A DNA stretch of 32,795 nucleotides from Shewanella hafniensis (GCF_019655335.1 NZ_BPFD01000053.1:1-32795); one strand, 5' to 3'; shown: positions 24,704-32,795, counted from the first letter of the stretch. Numbers and translations are program-made. The notes: generated by a model from the sequence alone, not told the origin.

Positions 24704-25879
24704 CTAGGCCGTATGGGAGGCAACGCCAGGTTTATCCCTAGGAATAAAGAATACCGCCAGCATAGCGGCAAAAGCGCATCCTGCCGCAAATACCCAAGAC
24801 CAAACCGCCCCGCTACCATCGCCCCAAATATAGCCGCAAATCCAAGTGCCGAGCGCGCCGCCAACCCCAAAACTTAAGCTGGCATACAGAGCTTGACCTT
24901 GGCTTCTGTGACTCGCATCGAAATGCCTGTGCACAAATTGAATCGATGCCGCGTGGGTTAAGCCAAAGGTAAAGGCATGTAATAATTGACTAAAACCAAG
25001 CCACAATACGCTGTCCACTCCGAAGGCAACCAACAGCCAACGCAAGCAAGTCATGCCGATACTGACAATCAATAGGGTGTTAACGCCATAGCGACCCAGT
25101 AAACGCGGCGCGAACATAAACATCACGATTTCGGCCATAGCGCCAAGGGCGACAAATATCCCCGCTGAAGATTCTGAGTAACCCGCTTGCTTTAAATATA
25201 AGACGAAGAAGCCGTAGAAAGGTCCCGCGCTCATTTGCAGCAACATCGCCGAGAGTAAGAACCAAATAATCGCCCTATTCCATTGTAATGGTGGCCGCAC
25301 TTGACTGGTGTCACGCACTAAACGATTTGCTGGTAATGGCAACGCACTGGCTAACATGCCGATAAACAATGAAAAACCGATATAAGGCAGCACTTCTGTG
25401 CCCCACTGGCCAATCGCAAAGCCCGCACCGACAACCAGGCAGATATAACCGACACTGCCCCAACTGCGAATTTGACCGTAGCGGCTGGCATTCTCGCCTA
25501 AGGTTTCTAAGGTGATCACTTCAAGCTGGGCAAGGATCGCATTCCAAAAGAAAGTATAGAGGGCCAGACTCAGCGCCATATACACAAAACCGCCATGATA
25601 GAAAAAACTCAAATACGCCAGCGCGGCGGCTCCCGCGCCCATTTTTATCAGCTCGGCACGCATCCCCGTTCGGTCAGCCACTTTGGCCCACACATTCGGA
25701 GCAACGATGCGCGTCGCCATCAGGATGGCGAGTAAAAAGCCAATTTCTTGAGGATTAAAACCGCGATTTTCAAAGAAGACCCCAAGATATGGGACCATAG
25801 TACCGAGAATAGAAAAGAAGAAGAAATAGCAGGCACAAAGCCAGCGTAATTGCCGGCTCGTGCTAGAAGAAGTTGACAT
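24704..25879 (-). CDS. MFS transporter of the HcaT / nucleoside-symporter-like group
   Basis: A 391-residue, 12-segment membrane transporter. The N-terminal YFFFFSILGTMVPYLGVFFENRGFNPQEIGFLLAI and the loop ATRIVAPNVWAKVADRTGMRAEL fit the MFS_1_like group that includes E. coli HcaT (3-phenylpropionate) and LacY-like symporters. A second loop, APRLLGRYGVN, lies at the start of the C-terminal half, and QFVHRHFDASHRSQGQALYASLSFGVGGALG is typical of the group. The substrate is not predictable. The ATG at 25879 has AGGGA 9 bases upstream; the gene lies 26 bp after aroC, so they are likely co-transcribed. In E. coli this location holds mepA and yfcA instead. Confidence 0.85.
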   Translation of the reverse strand: MSTSSSTSRQLRWLCACYFFFFSILGTMVPYLGVFFENRGFNPQEIGFLLAILMATRIVAPNVWAKVADRTGMRAELIKMGAGAAALAYLSFFYHGGFVYMALSLALYTFFWNAILAQLEVITLETLGENASRYGQIRSWGSVGYICLVVGAGFAIGQWGTEVLPYIGFSLFIGMLASALPLPANRLVRDTSQVRPPLQWNRAIIWFLLSAMLLQMSAGPFYGFFVLYLKQAGYSESSAGIFVALGAMAEIVMFMFAPRLLGRYGVNTLLIVSIGMTCLRWLLVAFGVDSVLWLGFSQLLHAFTFGLTHAASIQFVHRHFDASHRSQGQALYASLSFGVGGALGTWICGYIWGDGSGAVWSWVFAAGCAFAAMLAVFFIPRDKPGVASHTA

Positions 25880-25905
25880 TAACGCATTCCCTTTATCTCA
25901 TGCGC

Positions 25906-27000
25906 CTATCGCATACCAAGCACAGGCGTGTGACTGCGTACATCCTGATTTTGCGCTCTGTGTCTTAGCAAGTGATCCATCAACACAATAGCAAGCATAG
26001 CTTCGGCAATCGGTACAGCGCGGATCCCAACACAGGGATCGTGACGACCTTTAGTGACAACTTCGGCCATTTCACCCTGCGCCGTCATACTTTGGCCCGG
26101 CACACTGATGCTTGATGTGGGTTTTAAGGCAATATGGGCAATGATCGGCTGGCCCGATGAAATTCCACCGAGCACACCACCCGCATGGTTGGATTCAAAG
26201 CCCTGGGGTGACATTAAGTCACGACCTTCGGAGCCCTTTTGAGTCACGACGCCAAAACCATCACCAATCTCAACACCTTTGACAGCATTGATGCCCATCA
26301 GCGCGTGGGCAATATCAGCATCCAATCGATCAAATACTGGCTCACCTAAACCCACTGGCACACCAGTGGCAATAACGGAGATTTTCGCGCCAATGGAGTC
26401 ACCGGATTTTTTCAGCTCACGCATGTATTCATCAAGCGCTTCAAGCTTGCTGGCATCGGGGAAGAAAAAGGCATTTTGCTCAATTTGGTCAAGATCAATA
26501 GTCTGCGCACAAATAGGACCCAGCTGGGACATAAACCCATAGATCTCGATACCATGAACTTGCTTCAAATACTTTTTAGCCACCGCACCTGCCGCAACGC
26601 GCATCGCGGTTTCACGGGCAGACGAGCGGCCACCACCACGATAGTCACGCATACCGTACTTTTGCTGGTAGGTATAATCGGCGTGCCCCGGACGGAATAA
26701 ATCTTTGATATTAGAGTAATCTTGACTGCGTTGATCGGTATTTTCGATCAAGAGTCCAATTGAAGTACCCGTGGTTTTACCCTCGAAAACGCCGGATAAA
26801 ATCCGCACTTCGTCAGGCTCACGGCGGGCCGTGGTATATCGGGATGTCCCTGGGCGACGGCGGTCAAGATCATGCTGCATATCGGCTTCGGTTAATTCAA
26901 GCCCTGGTGGGCAACCATCAATAATGCAACCCAGTGCAACACCGTGACTCTCACCAAACGTCGTCACTACAAAATTTTGACCAATACTGTTTCCAGACAT
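25906..27000 (-). CDS. aroC: Chorismate synthase
   Basis: A 364-residue enzyme (E. coli 361) converting 5-enolpyruvylshikimate 3-phosphate to chorismate using reduced FMN, the last common step of aromatic synthesis. All three family signatures are present: [20 protein letters not shown] near the N-terminus, [22 protein letters not shown] near residue 125, and [17 protein letters not shown] near 317. The FMN/substrate region also shows [20 protein letters not shown]. The ATG at 27000 has only a distant AAGG. It lies 124 bp after prmB, across a hairpin-rich gap without a clear terminator, and 26 bp before the MFS gene. Confidence 0.98.
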
Positions 27001-27013
27001 CCGCTTTGTACAC

Positions 27014-27129
27014 CTTAGGTTATTTGTTCATCGCTCCGTGTCCAGCGACCACTGGACAATTTATTTTCCCGCTGCAAGCCTAACTGGCAGCGGGAAAAGT
27101 CTCAACCTAATTTGCTATCTTAGGTTATT
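27014..27129. repeat. Direct repeats flanking two hairpins between prmB and aroC
   Basis: CTTAGGTTATT occurs at 27014-27024 and again at 27119-27129, the second copy covering the prmB stop codon. Between them lie two stems: TGTCCAG (27039-27045) with CTGGACA (27052-27058), and TTTTCCCGCTGC (27064-27075) with GCAGCGGGAAAA (27087-27098), perfect over 12 bp. Neither stem is followed by a T-run on the minus strand, so attenuation, RNA processing or a small inserted element is more likely than termination. Confidence 0.65.
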
Positions 27130-28069
27130 CTGCGTCGCGATAAATGCCGAACACTGACTGATTTTCGACCAGTTGATCGCGGGTCAATACAAACACGCCA
27201 TCGCCGCCATTTTCAAAGTTAATCCAAGTGAATGGCACTTCTGGGAATTGCTCAATTAAATGCACCATAGAATTACCGACTTCAACTACGAGTAAACCCG
27301 TTGGTGTGAGGTATTGCGCGGCATTGGCCAGTATGCGTTTGGTTAAATCTAACCCGTCGCGACCTGAGGCTAAACCGATGGCAGGCTCATGATGATATTC
27401 ATCTGGCATGTCGCCAATGTCTTCGGCATCAACATAAGGTGGGTTTGAGACAATCAAATCATACTGTGGACCTTCTGGGATTGCCGAGAACAAATCCGAT
27501 TGCATCGGGAATACTCGGTCCATCACGCCTAAGGTTTCGATATTGATTTGCGCCACATCTAAAGCATCTTCGCTGATATCCAGCGCGTCAACTTCGGCGT
27601 CTTCAAATTCGTAGGCACAGGCGATAGCGATACAAGCGCTGCCAGTACATAAATCTAAAATACGCGTTACTGGTTTGCCGTATAACCAAGGGCTAAAACG
27701 GTTAGCGATCATTTCAGCAATCGGTGAACGAGGCACTAACACGCGCTCATCGACGTAAAATTCCAATCCAGCAAAACGCGCTTTATTAGTCAGGTAAGGC
27801 ACAGGTAGGCGCTCTCTGACACGGCGAATAATCAACTCGACAATTTTATGCTTTTCACTGCTGGTCAAGTTGCTTAAAATCACTTGCTGGCCGATTTCTT
27901 CGGGTAAGTGTAAAGCATGGAAAACTAAGGCGATGGCTTCATCCCACGCGTTATCAGTACCATGACCATAATACACATTGGCGTCGTTAAAACGGCTCAC
28001 GGCCCAACGTAACATATCGCCAATAGTGCGTAATTCTGTCACAGCTTCATCTACAAAGATCTTATCCAA
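27125..28069 (-). CDS. prmB: Ribosomal protein uL3 glutamine N5-methyltransferase
   Basis: A 314-residue SAM-dependent enzyme (E. coli 310) that methylates a glutamine of ribosomal protein uL3. The SAM motif is LDLCTGSACIAIA (138-150) and the catalytic glutamine-binding motif is NPPY (209-212) in DLIVSNPPYVDAED. The N-terminus MDKIFVDEAVTELRTIGDMLRW matches E. coli PrmB residue for residue over most of its length, which fixes the start at a TTG (28069); GGAG lies 7 bases upstream and the next ATG is 18 codons inside the conserved region. It is divergent from smrB with 80 bp between starts. It is the first gene upstream of aroC. Confidence 0.96.
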   Translation of the reverse strand: MDKIFVDEAVTELRTIGDMLRWAVSRFNDANVYYGHGTDNAWDEAIALVFHALHLPEEIGQQVILSNLTSSEKHKIVELIIRRVRERLPVPYLTNKARFAGLEFYVDERVLVPRSPIAEMIANRFSPWLYGKPVTRILDLCTGSACIAIACAYEFEDAEVDALDISEDALDVAQINIETLGVMDRVFPMQSDLFSAIPEGPQYDLIVSNPPYVDAEDIGDMPDEYHHEPAIGLASGRDGLDLTKRILANAAQYLTPTGLLVVEVGNSMVHLIEQFPEVPFTWINFENGGDGVFVLTRDQLVENQSVFGIYRDAE

Positions 28070-28087
28070 AACGTGCTCCCGCTAGTT

Positions 28088-28099
28088 TGTTCGCGAACA
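28088..28099. promoter_or_regulatory. Perfect 12-bp palindrome in the prmB/smrB divergent region
   Basis: TGTTCGCGAACA at 28088-28099 is a perfect inverted repeat 19 bp upstream of the prmB start codon and 51 bp upstream of smrB. Its position suits an operator for one or both divergent promoters. I do not recognise the binding protein; it does not match the gammaproteobacterial LexA box (CTGT-N8-ACAG). Confidence 0.4.
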
Positions 28100-28149
28100 T
28101 TGTAACTGAACTCTATTCAGAAACCATAGGATTCAATAGAATACCCGCC

Positions 28150-28680
28150 ATGAATAAAGACGACGACAAAGAAGGCTTGGCGATGTTCTCAGCGCTTATC
28201 GATGGTATTAAACCCATCACGCAAAATAAGCGACACTTTCGCACGCCCTTAAAAACCAAACAGGAAATAGAACTGAAAGAGCAGCAACTGCATGCTAACA
28301 GTTATTTCTCAGATACTTATCAGCCACTACTGCCAGTACAAGGGCCAATGCGTTGGTTAGAGGAAGGGGTTGATAGCCTAGAACTCAAACGCCTGCGACG
28401 TGGAGATTACCAGCCAGATTTACTGCTGGATTTGCACGGCTATCGCCAATCGGAAGCCAAACTTGAGCTAGCGGCACTGATCCAAGCCTGCGTTAAACAG
28501 CAAAGCCTGTGTTGCTGCATTATGCATGGTTACGGCAGTGGCATATTGAAACAACAAGTCCCCATGTGGTTAGTGCAGCATCCTATGGTGAAGGCTTTCC
28601 ATCAGGCCCCTAAAGAATGGGGCGGCGATGCGGCATTATTAGTGCTGATTGATATTGGTGAGCAGCCGCATAGACGTTAA
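28150..28680 (+). CDS. smrB: Ribosome rescue endonuclease SmrB
   Basis: A 176-residue Smr-domain nuclease. In E. coli SmrB recognises collided ribosomes and cuts the mRNA between them, allowing tmRNA rescue. The Smr motifs are LDLHG (93-97, in DLLLDLHGYRQSEAK) and HGYGSG (126-131), with the conserved WGGDAALLVLI near the end. The N-terminal helix region (about 1-60) corresponds to the ribosome-contacting arm. I chose ATG 28150 (MNKDDDKEG) because the protein length and start then match the family; the frame extends to 28087, and the ribosome site is weak. It is divergent from prmB, also a ribosome-acting gene. Confidence 0.94.
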   Translation: MNKDDDKEGLAMFSALIDGIKPITQNKRHFRTPLKTKQEIELKEQQLHANSYFSDTYQPLLPVQGPMRWLEEGVDSLELKRLRRGDYQPDLLLDLHGYRQSEAKLELAALIQACVKQQSLCCCIMHGYGSGILKQQVPMWLVQHPMVKAFHQAPKEWGGDAALLVLIDIGEQPHRR

Positions 28681-28760
28681 CTCGCTATCGACTTTAAACA
28701 TTAACGTTTCCGATTTGGCGATTTAGAGATTTTGCGAGTTTCCTACGTTTACTGAAAACG

Positions 28761-28790
28761 AAACGGCCCACATTCAGTGGGCCGTTTGTT
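28761..28790. terminator. Bidirectional terminator between smrB and sixA
   Basis: AAACGGCCCAC (28761-28771) pairs perfectly with GTGGGCCGTTT (28777-28787) around a 5-base loop, followed on the plus strand by GTTTGTTT and on the minus strand by a T-rich stretch. It lies between the convergent stops of smrB (28680) and sixA (28814). Confidence 0.9.
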
Positions 28791-28813
28791 TGTAAAAGGG
28801 ATATAAATCAAGA

Positions 28814-29284
28814 CTAGCTAATGCTGTGGGGTGCGTGCTGCCATACGATTGAAGCTTGCTCGGCATGTTTATCAATGAGCGTAATGCCCGAGGTGGCAAA
28901 TAACGGCGGCTCAACACCCGCCACTAACTCACTGACTAAATAGCCCAATAACGGCATGTGAGCAATCACTAGCACTTTATCCGCCTTGTATAACTCAGCG
29001 TAGGCTACAACTAACGCGGCTACATTGGCGGGATCGCCAGAAGGAACAAGATCATCAGCGACTAACCACTTACGCGGCTCAGGAAAATGCTGACTCAGCT
29101 CCTGCCAAGTTTGCTGTGCACGTAAGTAAGGACTCACCAAAACAAGATCGAAATCAGTCACACTGCGAGCCAACCAGTTGCTCATCAACACAGTATGGTG
29201 CCTTCCAACATCGGTCAGTGTTCTGTCTCTATCAGACTGAGCATTAAATCCGGCGTCACCATGTCTCATTAAAAATAGCTGCAT
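28814..29284 (-). CDS. sixA: Phosphohistidine phosphatase SixA
   Basis: A 156-residue phosphatase of the histidine-phosphatase (RHG) superfamily. E. coli SixA removes phosphate from phosphohistidine, first described for the HPt domain of ArcB and later for the nitrogen PTS protein NPr. The RHG motif is at residues 7-9 (MQLFLMRHGDAG, H8 nucleophile), followed by LVSPYLRAQQTW and VIAHMPLLGYLVSEL, which supplies the second catalytic histidine. It is a single small domain with no signal peptide. ATG 29284 has GAGAG 4 bases upstream; the frame extends 6 codons further without a better start. It is divergent from the M16 peptidase gene. Confidence 0.95.
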   Translation of the reverse strand: MQLFLMRHGDAGFNAQSDRDRTLTDVGRHHTVLMSNWLARSVTDFDLVLVSPYLRAQQTWQELSQHFPEPRKWLVADDLVPSGDPANVAALVVAYAELYKADKVLVIAHMPLLGYLVSELVAGVEPPLFATSGITLIDKHAEQASIVWQHAPHSIS

Positions 29285-29453
29285 ACTTCTCTCGCGACTC
29301 AAACTTGTTTTTGTTTTATCCCAATTGTAGCCCTAAAATCCATTTCAACAAACCTTGTAAGACTTAATCTTTAGTCGATAAACACAAGAGATATTTGCTA
29401 AAAACCATTAAGACTATCAATATATAACAAGCTATCGTTATCGGAGTGTCTCT

Positions 29454-32243
29454 TTGCAAGCCTCTCAGTCCATTTATAAAAGTCCAAACGATCACCGTCA
29501 GTATCGTTATCTTGTGTTAGATAATGCGCTTAGGGTGTTATTGGTTGAAGATCAAGATGCCAGCCAAGCGGCCGCATCTATGGCTGTAGGCGTGGGTCAT
29601 TTTGATGATCCCGCGGATAGACCCGGCATGGCGCACTTTTTAGAGCATATGCTCTTTCTTGGTACCGAAAAATTTCCCGACTCAGGCGAGTACCACGCCT
29701 TTATCAACCAACATGGCGGCAGCAATAACGCTTGGACGGGCACAGAGCACACCAACTTCTTTTTCACCATCAATGAAGACGTGTTTGCCGACTCCTTAGA
29801 CAGATTCAGCCAATTTTTTATTGCACCTAAATTTGACTTAGAACTGGTCGACAGAGAGCGCCAAGCCATTGAATCTGAATTTAGTTTAAAACTGAAAGAC
29901 GATATCCGCCGTACCTATCAAGTGCTCAAAGAGACAGTTAATCCACTGCATCCTTTCTCAAAATTTTCAGTCGGTAACTTAGTCACCTTAGGCGGAGAGC
30001 AAGCACAGGTACGTAGCGAATTACTCGATTTCTATCAAAGCCACTACAGCGCCAACTTAATGACCTTGTGCTTAGTCGCGCCGCTTTCCCTCGACGAATT
30101 AGAAGATTTAGCCTGCCATTATTTTAGCGGGATCCAAAACTTGAACTTAGTGAAAAACTATCCTCAAGTGCCGCTGTTTTCAGAAAATGAGCTGTTAACC
30201 CAAATTGATATCGTGCCGCTTAAGGAGCAAAAACGCTTAAGCATCAGCTTTAATTTCCCTGGCATTGACCACTACTACAAACGTAAGCCTTTGACTTATA
30301 TCAGCCATATTTTAGGCAATGAGAGCCATGGCAGCCTTTTGTCCTATCTTAAAGAGCAGGGACTGGTGAATAACTTGTCCGCGGGCGGCGGCGTAAATGG
30401 TTATAACTTCAAAGATTACAGTATCGGTTTACAGTTAACCGATAAGGGACTGGCGAATCTTGATGAGATTATCAGCTGCTGTTTTGAGTATATTGAACTC
30501 ATCAAAACCCAAGGTTTAGATGAGTGGCGCTATTTAGAGCGCGCAAACCTACTCAAAATGGCGTTTCGCTACCAAGAGCAAGTTAAATCACTCGATTTGG
30601 CCAGCCACCTCAGCATCAATATGCATCATTATGAAGTCGAAGATTTGGTCTTTGGTGACTATCGAATGGATGGGCTGGATATTCCAGAAACCATAGCCCT
30701 ACTCGAGCTAATGACGCCCCACAATATGCGTCTGCAGCTTATCGCACAATCGGTTAAAACGGATCGTAAAGCCAACTGGTATCACACGCCCTATAAAGTG
30801 CGCCCTATTGCACCTCAGTCCCTCGTTCGTTGGCAAGTGAGCAGTATTCGCTCAGAATTACAATTACCTGCTGCAAACCCATTTATCGTCGCCGACTCCA
30901 TTCCTCGACCAGATAAGAGCGATGTCGAGGTACCAGTGATCGTTGCAGAATCGACGGGATACCGTATTTGGCACAAGAAAGACGATGAGTTTAATGTACC
31001 CAAAGGCCACATGTATTTGTCGCTGGACTCAGAGCAGGCGAGTAAAACACCAAAACATGCCGCCCTCACCCGCCTGTATGTTGAAATGCTGCTCGATTAT
31101 CTGACAGAACCAACCTATCAGGCCGAAGTCGCGGGCTTAAGTTACAATATTTATCCGCATCAAGGTGGCATTACCCTGCATTTATCGGGCTTTACCGGTA
31201 ATCAAGAAACCCTGTTGGCCTTGTTAATCCACAAAGCCAGAGAGCGTAATTTTACTGAAGAACGTTTTGCCCTAATTAAATCTCAACTACTGCGCAGTTG
31301 GCAGAATCTAGCGCAGGCTAAACCTATTTCACAATTGTTTACTAGCCTCACTGTCACGCTACAAAAAAGCAGTTATGAGCCTGCCCGCATGGCTCAAATG
31401 CTCGAAGACATAAGCCTTGAAGATTTGCATAACCATGTACGCGCCTTTTACGAGAAGATCTATCTTGAAGGATTAGTTTATGGGGATTGGTTAGTCTCTG
31501 AAGCACAAGCTCTCGGTAAACGCTTAGAGCACATTTTATTTTTAGTTTCAACGCCAAGCGCCGAGTCCACCAGAGAGTTAGTCAATTTAACGGGTCAAGG
31601 CACCTTACTTAGAGAACTTGCGATAGATCATCAAGATAGCGCGATCATTGTGTATTACCAATCTGCTGTGGCAACGCCAGAAAAAATGGCTCTATTTAGC
31701 TTACTGAACCACACTATGTCGTCCACCTTCTTCCATGAACTGCGCACTGAAAAACAGTTGGGCTACATGGTAGGCACAGGTTATCTGCCGCTCAATCGCC
31801 ATCCAGGACTCATTTTTTATATCCAGTCACCTACGACTGGACCACTGCATTTATTAGAGGCGATAGATGAGTTTATTGCCGACTTTAATTATGCCGTGAT
31901 GCAAATCACCAACGAAGAATGGGAAAGCACTAAGGTCGGTCTTATTAGTCAGATCATGGAGCACGATGCGAACCTCAAAACTCGCAGCCAACGATATTGG
32001 GTCAGTGTCGGCAACAGAGATTATCAATTTAACCAAAGGGAGCTCGTTGTAGACGAAATCACTAAGCTCACCCGCACTGATTTACTCAAATTCATGATGC
32101 GTAAAATGCGCACCAAACACAGTGACCGCTTAGTCTTATTTAGCACGGGTGAACAGCACAGAACTCAGGCTGCGTTGCAGTCAGAAAAAATGATCACAGA
32201 TCTCAAAACGTTTAAGCAAACGGCAGAGAAGTTTAATTTCTAA
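29454..32243 (+). CDS. Insulinase-family (M16A) zinc metallopeptidase
   Basis: A 929-residue inverzincin. The zinc motif HxxEH is H61-F-L-E64-H65 (MAHFLEHMLFLG), with the third ligand E142 in RERQAIESEF, exactly 77 residues after H65 as in pitrilysin. The substrate-binding region of the inactive C-terminal half is seen in FFHELRTEKQLGYMVGTGY. The architecture is four M16 domains, as in pitrilysin/insulysin. Unlike E. coli pitrilysin there is no signal peptide, so a cytoplasmic peptide-degrading role is inferred. The start is TTG 29454 with GGAG 7 bases upstream; the sequence before the conserved region leaves little room for another start. It is divergent from sixA and no clear terminator follows. 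Confidence 0.92.
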   Translation: MQASQSIYKSPNDHRQYRYLVLDNALRVLLVEDQDASQAAASMAVGVGHFDDPADRPGMAHFLEHMLFLGTEKFPDSGEYHAFINQHGGSNNAWTGTEHTNFFFTINEDVFADSLDRFSQFFIAPKFDLELVDRERQAIESEFSLKLKDDIRRTYQVLKETVNPLHPFSKFSVGNLVTLGGEQAQVRSELLDFYQSHYSANLMTLCLVAPLSLDELEDLACHYFSGIQNLNLVKNYPQVPLFSENELLTQIDIVPLKEQKRLSISFNFPGIDHYYKRKPLTYISHILGNESHGSLLSYLKEQGLVNNLSAGGGVNGYNFKDYSIGLQLTDKGLANLDEIISCCFEYIELIKTQGLDEWRYLERANLLKMAFRYQEQVKSLDLASHLSINMHHYEVEDLVFGDYRMDGLDIPETIALLELMTPHNMRLQLIAQSVKTDRKANWYHTPYKVRPIAPQSLVRWQVSSIRSELQLPAANPFIVADSIPRPDKSDVEVPVIVAESTGYRIWHKKDDEFNVPKGHMYLSLDSEQASKTPKHAALTRLYVEMLLDYLTEPTYQAEVAGLSYNIYPHQGGITLHLSGFTGNQETLLALLIHKARERNFTEERFALIKSQLLRSWQNLAQAKPISQLFTSLTVTLQKSSYEPARMAQMLEDISLEDLHNHVRAFYEKIYLEGLVYGDWLVSEAQALGKRLEHILFLVSTPSAESTRELVNLTGQGTLLRELAIDHQDSAIIVYYQSAVATPEKMALFSLLNHTMSSTFFHELRTEKQLGYMVGTGYLPLNRHPGLIFYIQSPTTGPLHLLEAIDEFIADFNYAVMQITNEEWESTKVGLISQIMEHDANLKTRSQRYWVSVGNRDYQFNQRELVVDEITKLTRTDLLKFMMRKMRTKHSDRLVLFSTGEQHRTQAALQSEKMITDLKTFKQTAEKFNF

Positions 32244-32310
32244 ACAAAAACACTTTTACACACACATTTGTTCACAAAGTTGGACAAACAAACAAAACCG
32301 CTACAAATTG

Positions 32311-32377
32311 GCCCAACTATAGTTGTATCTATCACGGTTGGGCGTAATACTAATGTAAAACATGGCTAGTCCATGTT
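32311..32377. other. Two hairpins in the 283-bp gap after the M16 gene
   Basis: GCCCAAC (32311-32317) pairs with GTTGGGC (32337-32343) around a loop that contains ACTATAGT, and AACATGG (32359-32365) pairs with CCATGTT (32371-32377). Neither is followed by a T-run. They may lie in the upstream region of the next gene rather than end the M16 transcript. Nothing else was recognised in this gap apart from a short CACTTT/AAAGTG inverted repeat near 32460. Confidence 0.4.
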
Positions 32378-32526
32378 CTCCCCCTTCTACAGCGAACAAT
32401 TTTGCTGCATCTACATGCTGTTAAAAGGATTTTTAGCCGCCTCCGCTTTGACAAAGCCCTCACTTTCTGGAAAAGTGATGTAACACAATTGTTTCATGGC
32501 ATCCTCGGATAATAAGAATAAACACT

Positions 32527-32795
32527 ATGCCTAAAGCACTCTTTAAAATTATTTTTCTTCTAGCTATTTTCCTATCGACTGCAGAAGCGCAACAATTACC
32601 AATAGCTTTAAAAACTGAGTCCTATGGCGTTCCAGAAGGCCTATCCCAAAGTACAGTCACATCGGTCATTGAAGATAATGATGGTTACATCTGGATTGGT
32701 ACTTTGAACGGATTAAATCGATTCGACGGTGAAGAATTTAAGCATTTTTTTGCACATGATCACTCAGGTCTATCTAGTTCATTTATTCAAAGCCT
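32527..32795 (+). CDS. Exported sensor protein with two-component-regulator propeller repeat, 5' part only
   Basis: The first 89 codons of a plus-strand gene cut by the window end. It starts MPKALFKIIFLLAIFLSTAEAQQ, a clear signal peptide (cleavage likely after AEA). A repeat of the type found in periplasmic beta-propeller sensors follows: TVTSVIEDNDGYIWIGTLNGLNRFDG, with the Trp-Ile-Gly-Thr and GLNRFDG hallmarks. Proteins with this start usually continue with many propeller blades, a Y_Y_Y domain, a membrane segment and a histidine kinase, diguanylate cyclase or regulator output; which one is outside the window. The ATG at 32527 is supported by the signal peptide; the ribosome site is weak. 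Confidence 0.8.
   Translation, partial: MPKALFKIIFLLAIFLSTAEAQQLPIALKTESYGVPEGLSQSTVTSVIEDNDGYIWIGTLNGLNRFDGEEFKHFFAHDHSGLSSSFIQS

Noticed and set aside
27064..27098. Intrinsic terminator of prmB
   Set aside because: The 12-bp stem is strong, but on the minus strand it is followed by TAAATTG, not a T-run.

Overview
This window looks like chromosomal core sequence of a gammaproteobacterium, most likely Shewanella (Alteromonadales). The reasons are the gene order, the close match of several products (MnmC, SmrB, PrmB, FimV) to what I remember of Shewanella proteins, and two dispersed palindromic elements of a kind I associate with that genus. No database was consulted. No rRNA, tRNA, CRISPR array, prophage or complete insertion sequence was seen.

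Layout. 1-2715 (minus strand): start of a small unknown ORF, a methyl-accepting chemotaxis protein, and a metallo-beta-lactamase-fold hydrolase (GloC/YcbL type). 2851-4700: a palindromic repeat, a prolyl aminopeptidase, its terminator, and a 263-bp MITE-like element. 4733-7274: topB and, divergently, a small membrane protein. 7505-18634 (minus strand): pdxB-asd-fimV-truA-folC-dedD-cvpA-purF, a conserved metabolic, RNA-modification and envelope cluster, with an unusual structured segment in the purF leader. 18795-22286: fabB divergent from mnmC. 22382-28069 (minus strand): prmB-aroC-MFS transporter-ATP-NAD-kinase-like protein-yfcL-SPOUT RNA methyltransferase. 28150-28680: smrB, divergent from prmB. 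28814-32243: sixA divergent from a large M16 peptidase. 32527 to the end: start of a secreted or membrane sensor with a beta-propeller repeat.

The order sixA-smrB-prmB-aroC-...-yfcL-mnmC-fabB-...-pdxB-(usg/asd)-truA-...-folC-dedD-cvpA-purF matches one block of the E. coli chromosome. The differences are informative. fimV sits beside truA, as in Pseudomonas. An intact aspartate-semialdehyde dehydrogenase occupies the position of E. coli usg. No accD, dedA or trpF lies between truA and folC. An MFS transporter and a COG3199-type kinase replace mepA-yfcA-yfcM. Many genes serve translation and tRNA modification (truA, mnmC, prmB, smrB, SPOUT methyltransferase). Others serve central biosynthesis (purF, folC, asd, pdxB, aroC, fabB) and the envelope or cell pole (fimV, dedD, cvpA, chemoreceptor).

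Most of the window is ordinary. The items most worth checking are the three-way-junction structure with complementary loops upstream of purF, the degenerate methyltransferase half of MnmC, the MITE-like element, the multiplied terminator arm after purF, and the recent-looking acidic repeats in FimV.
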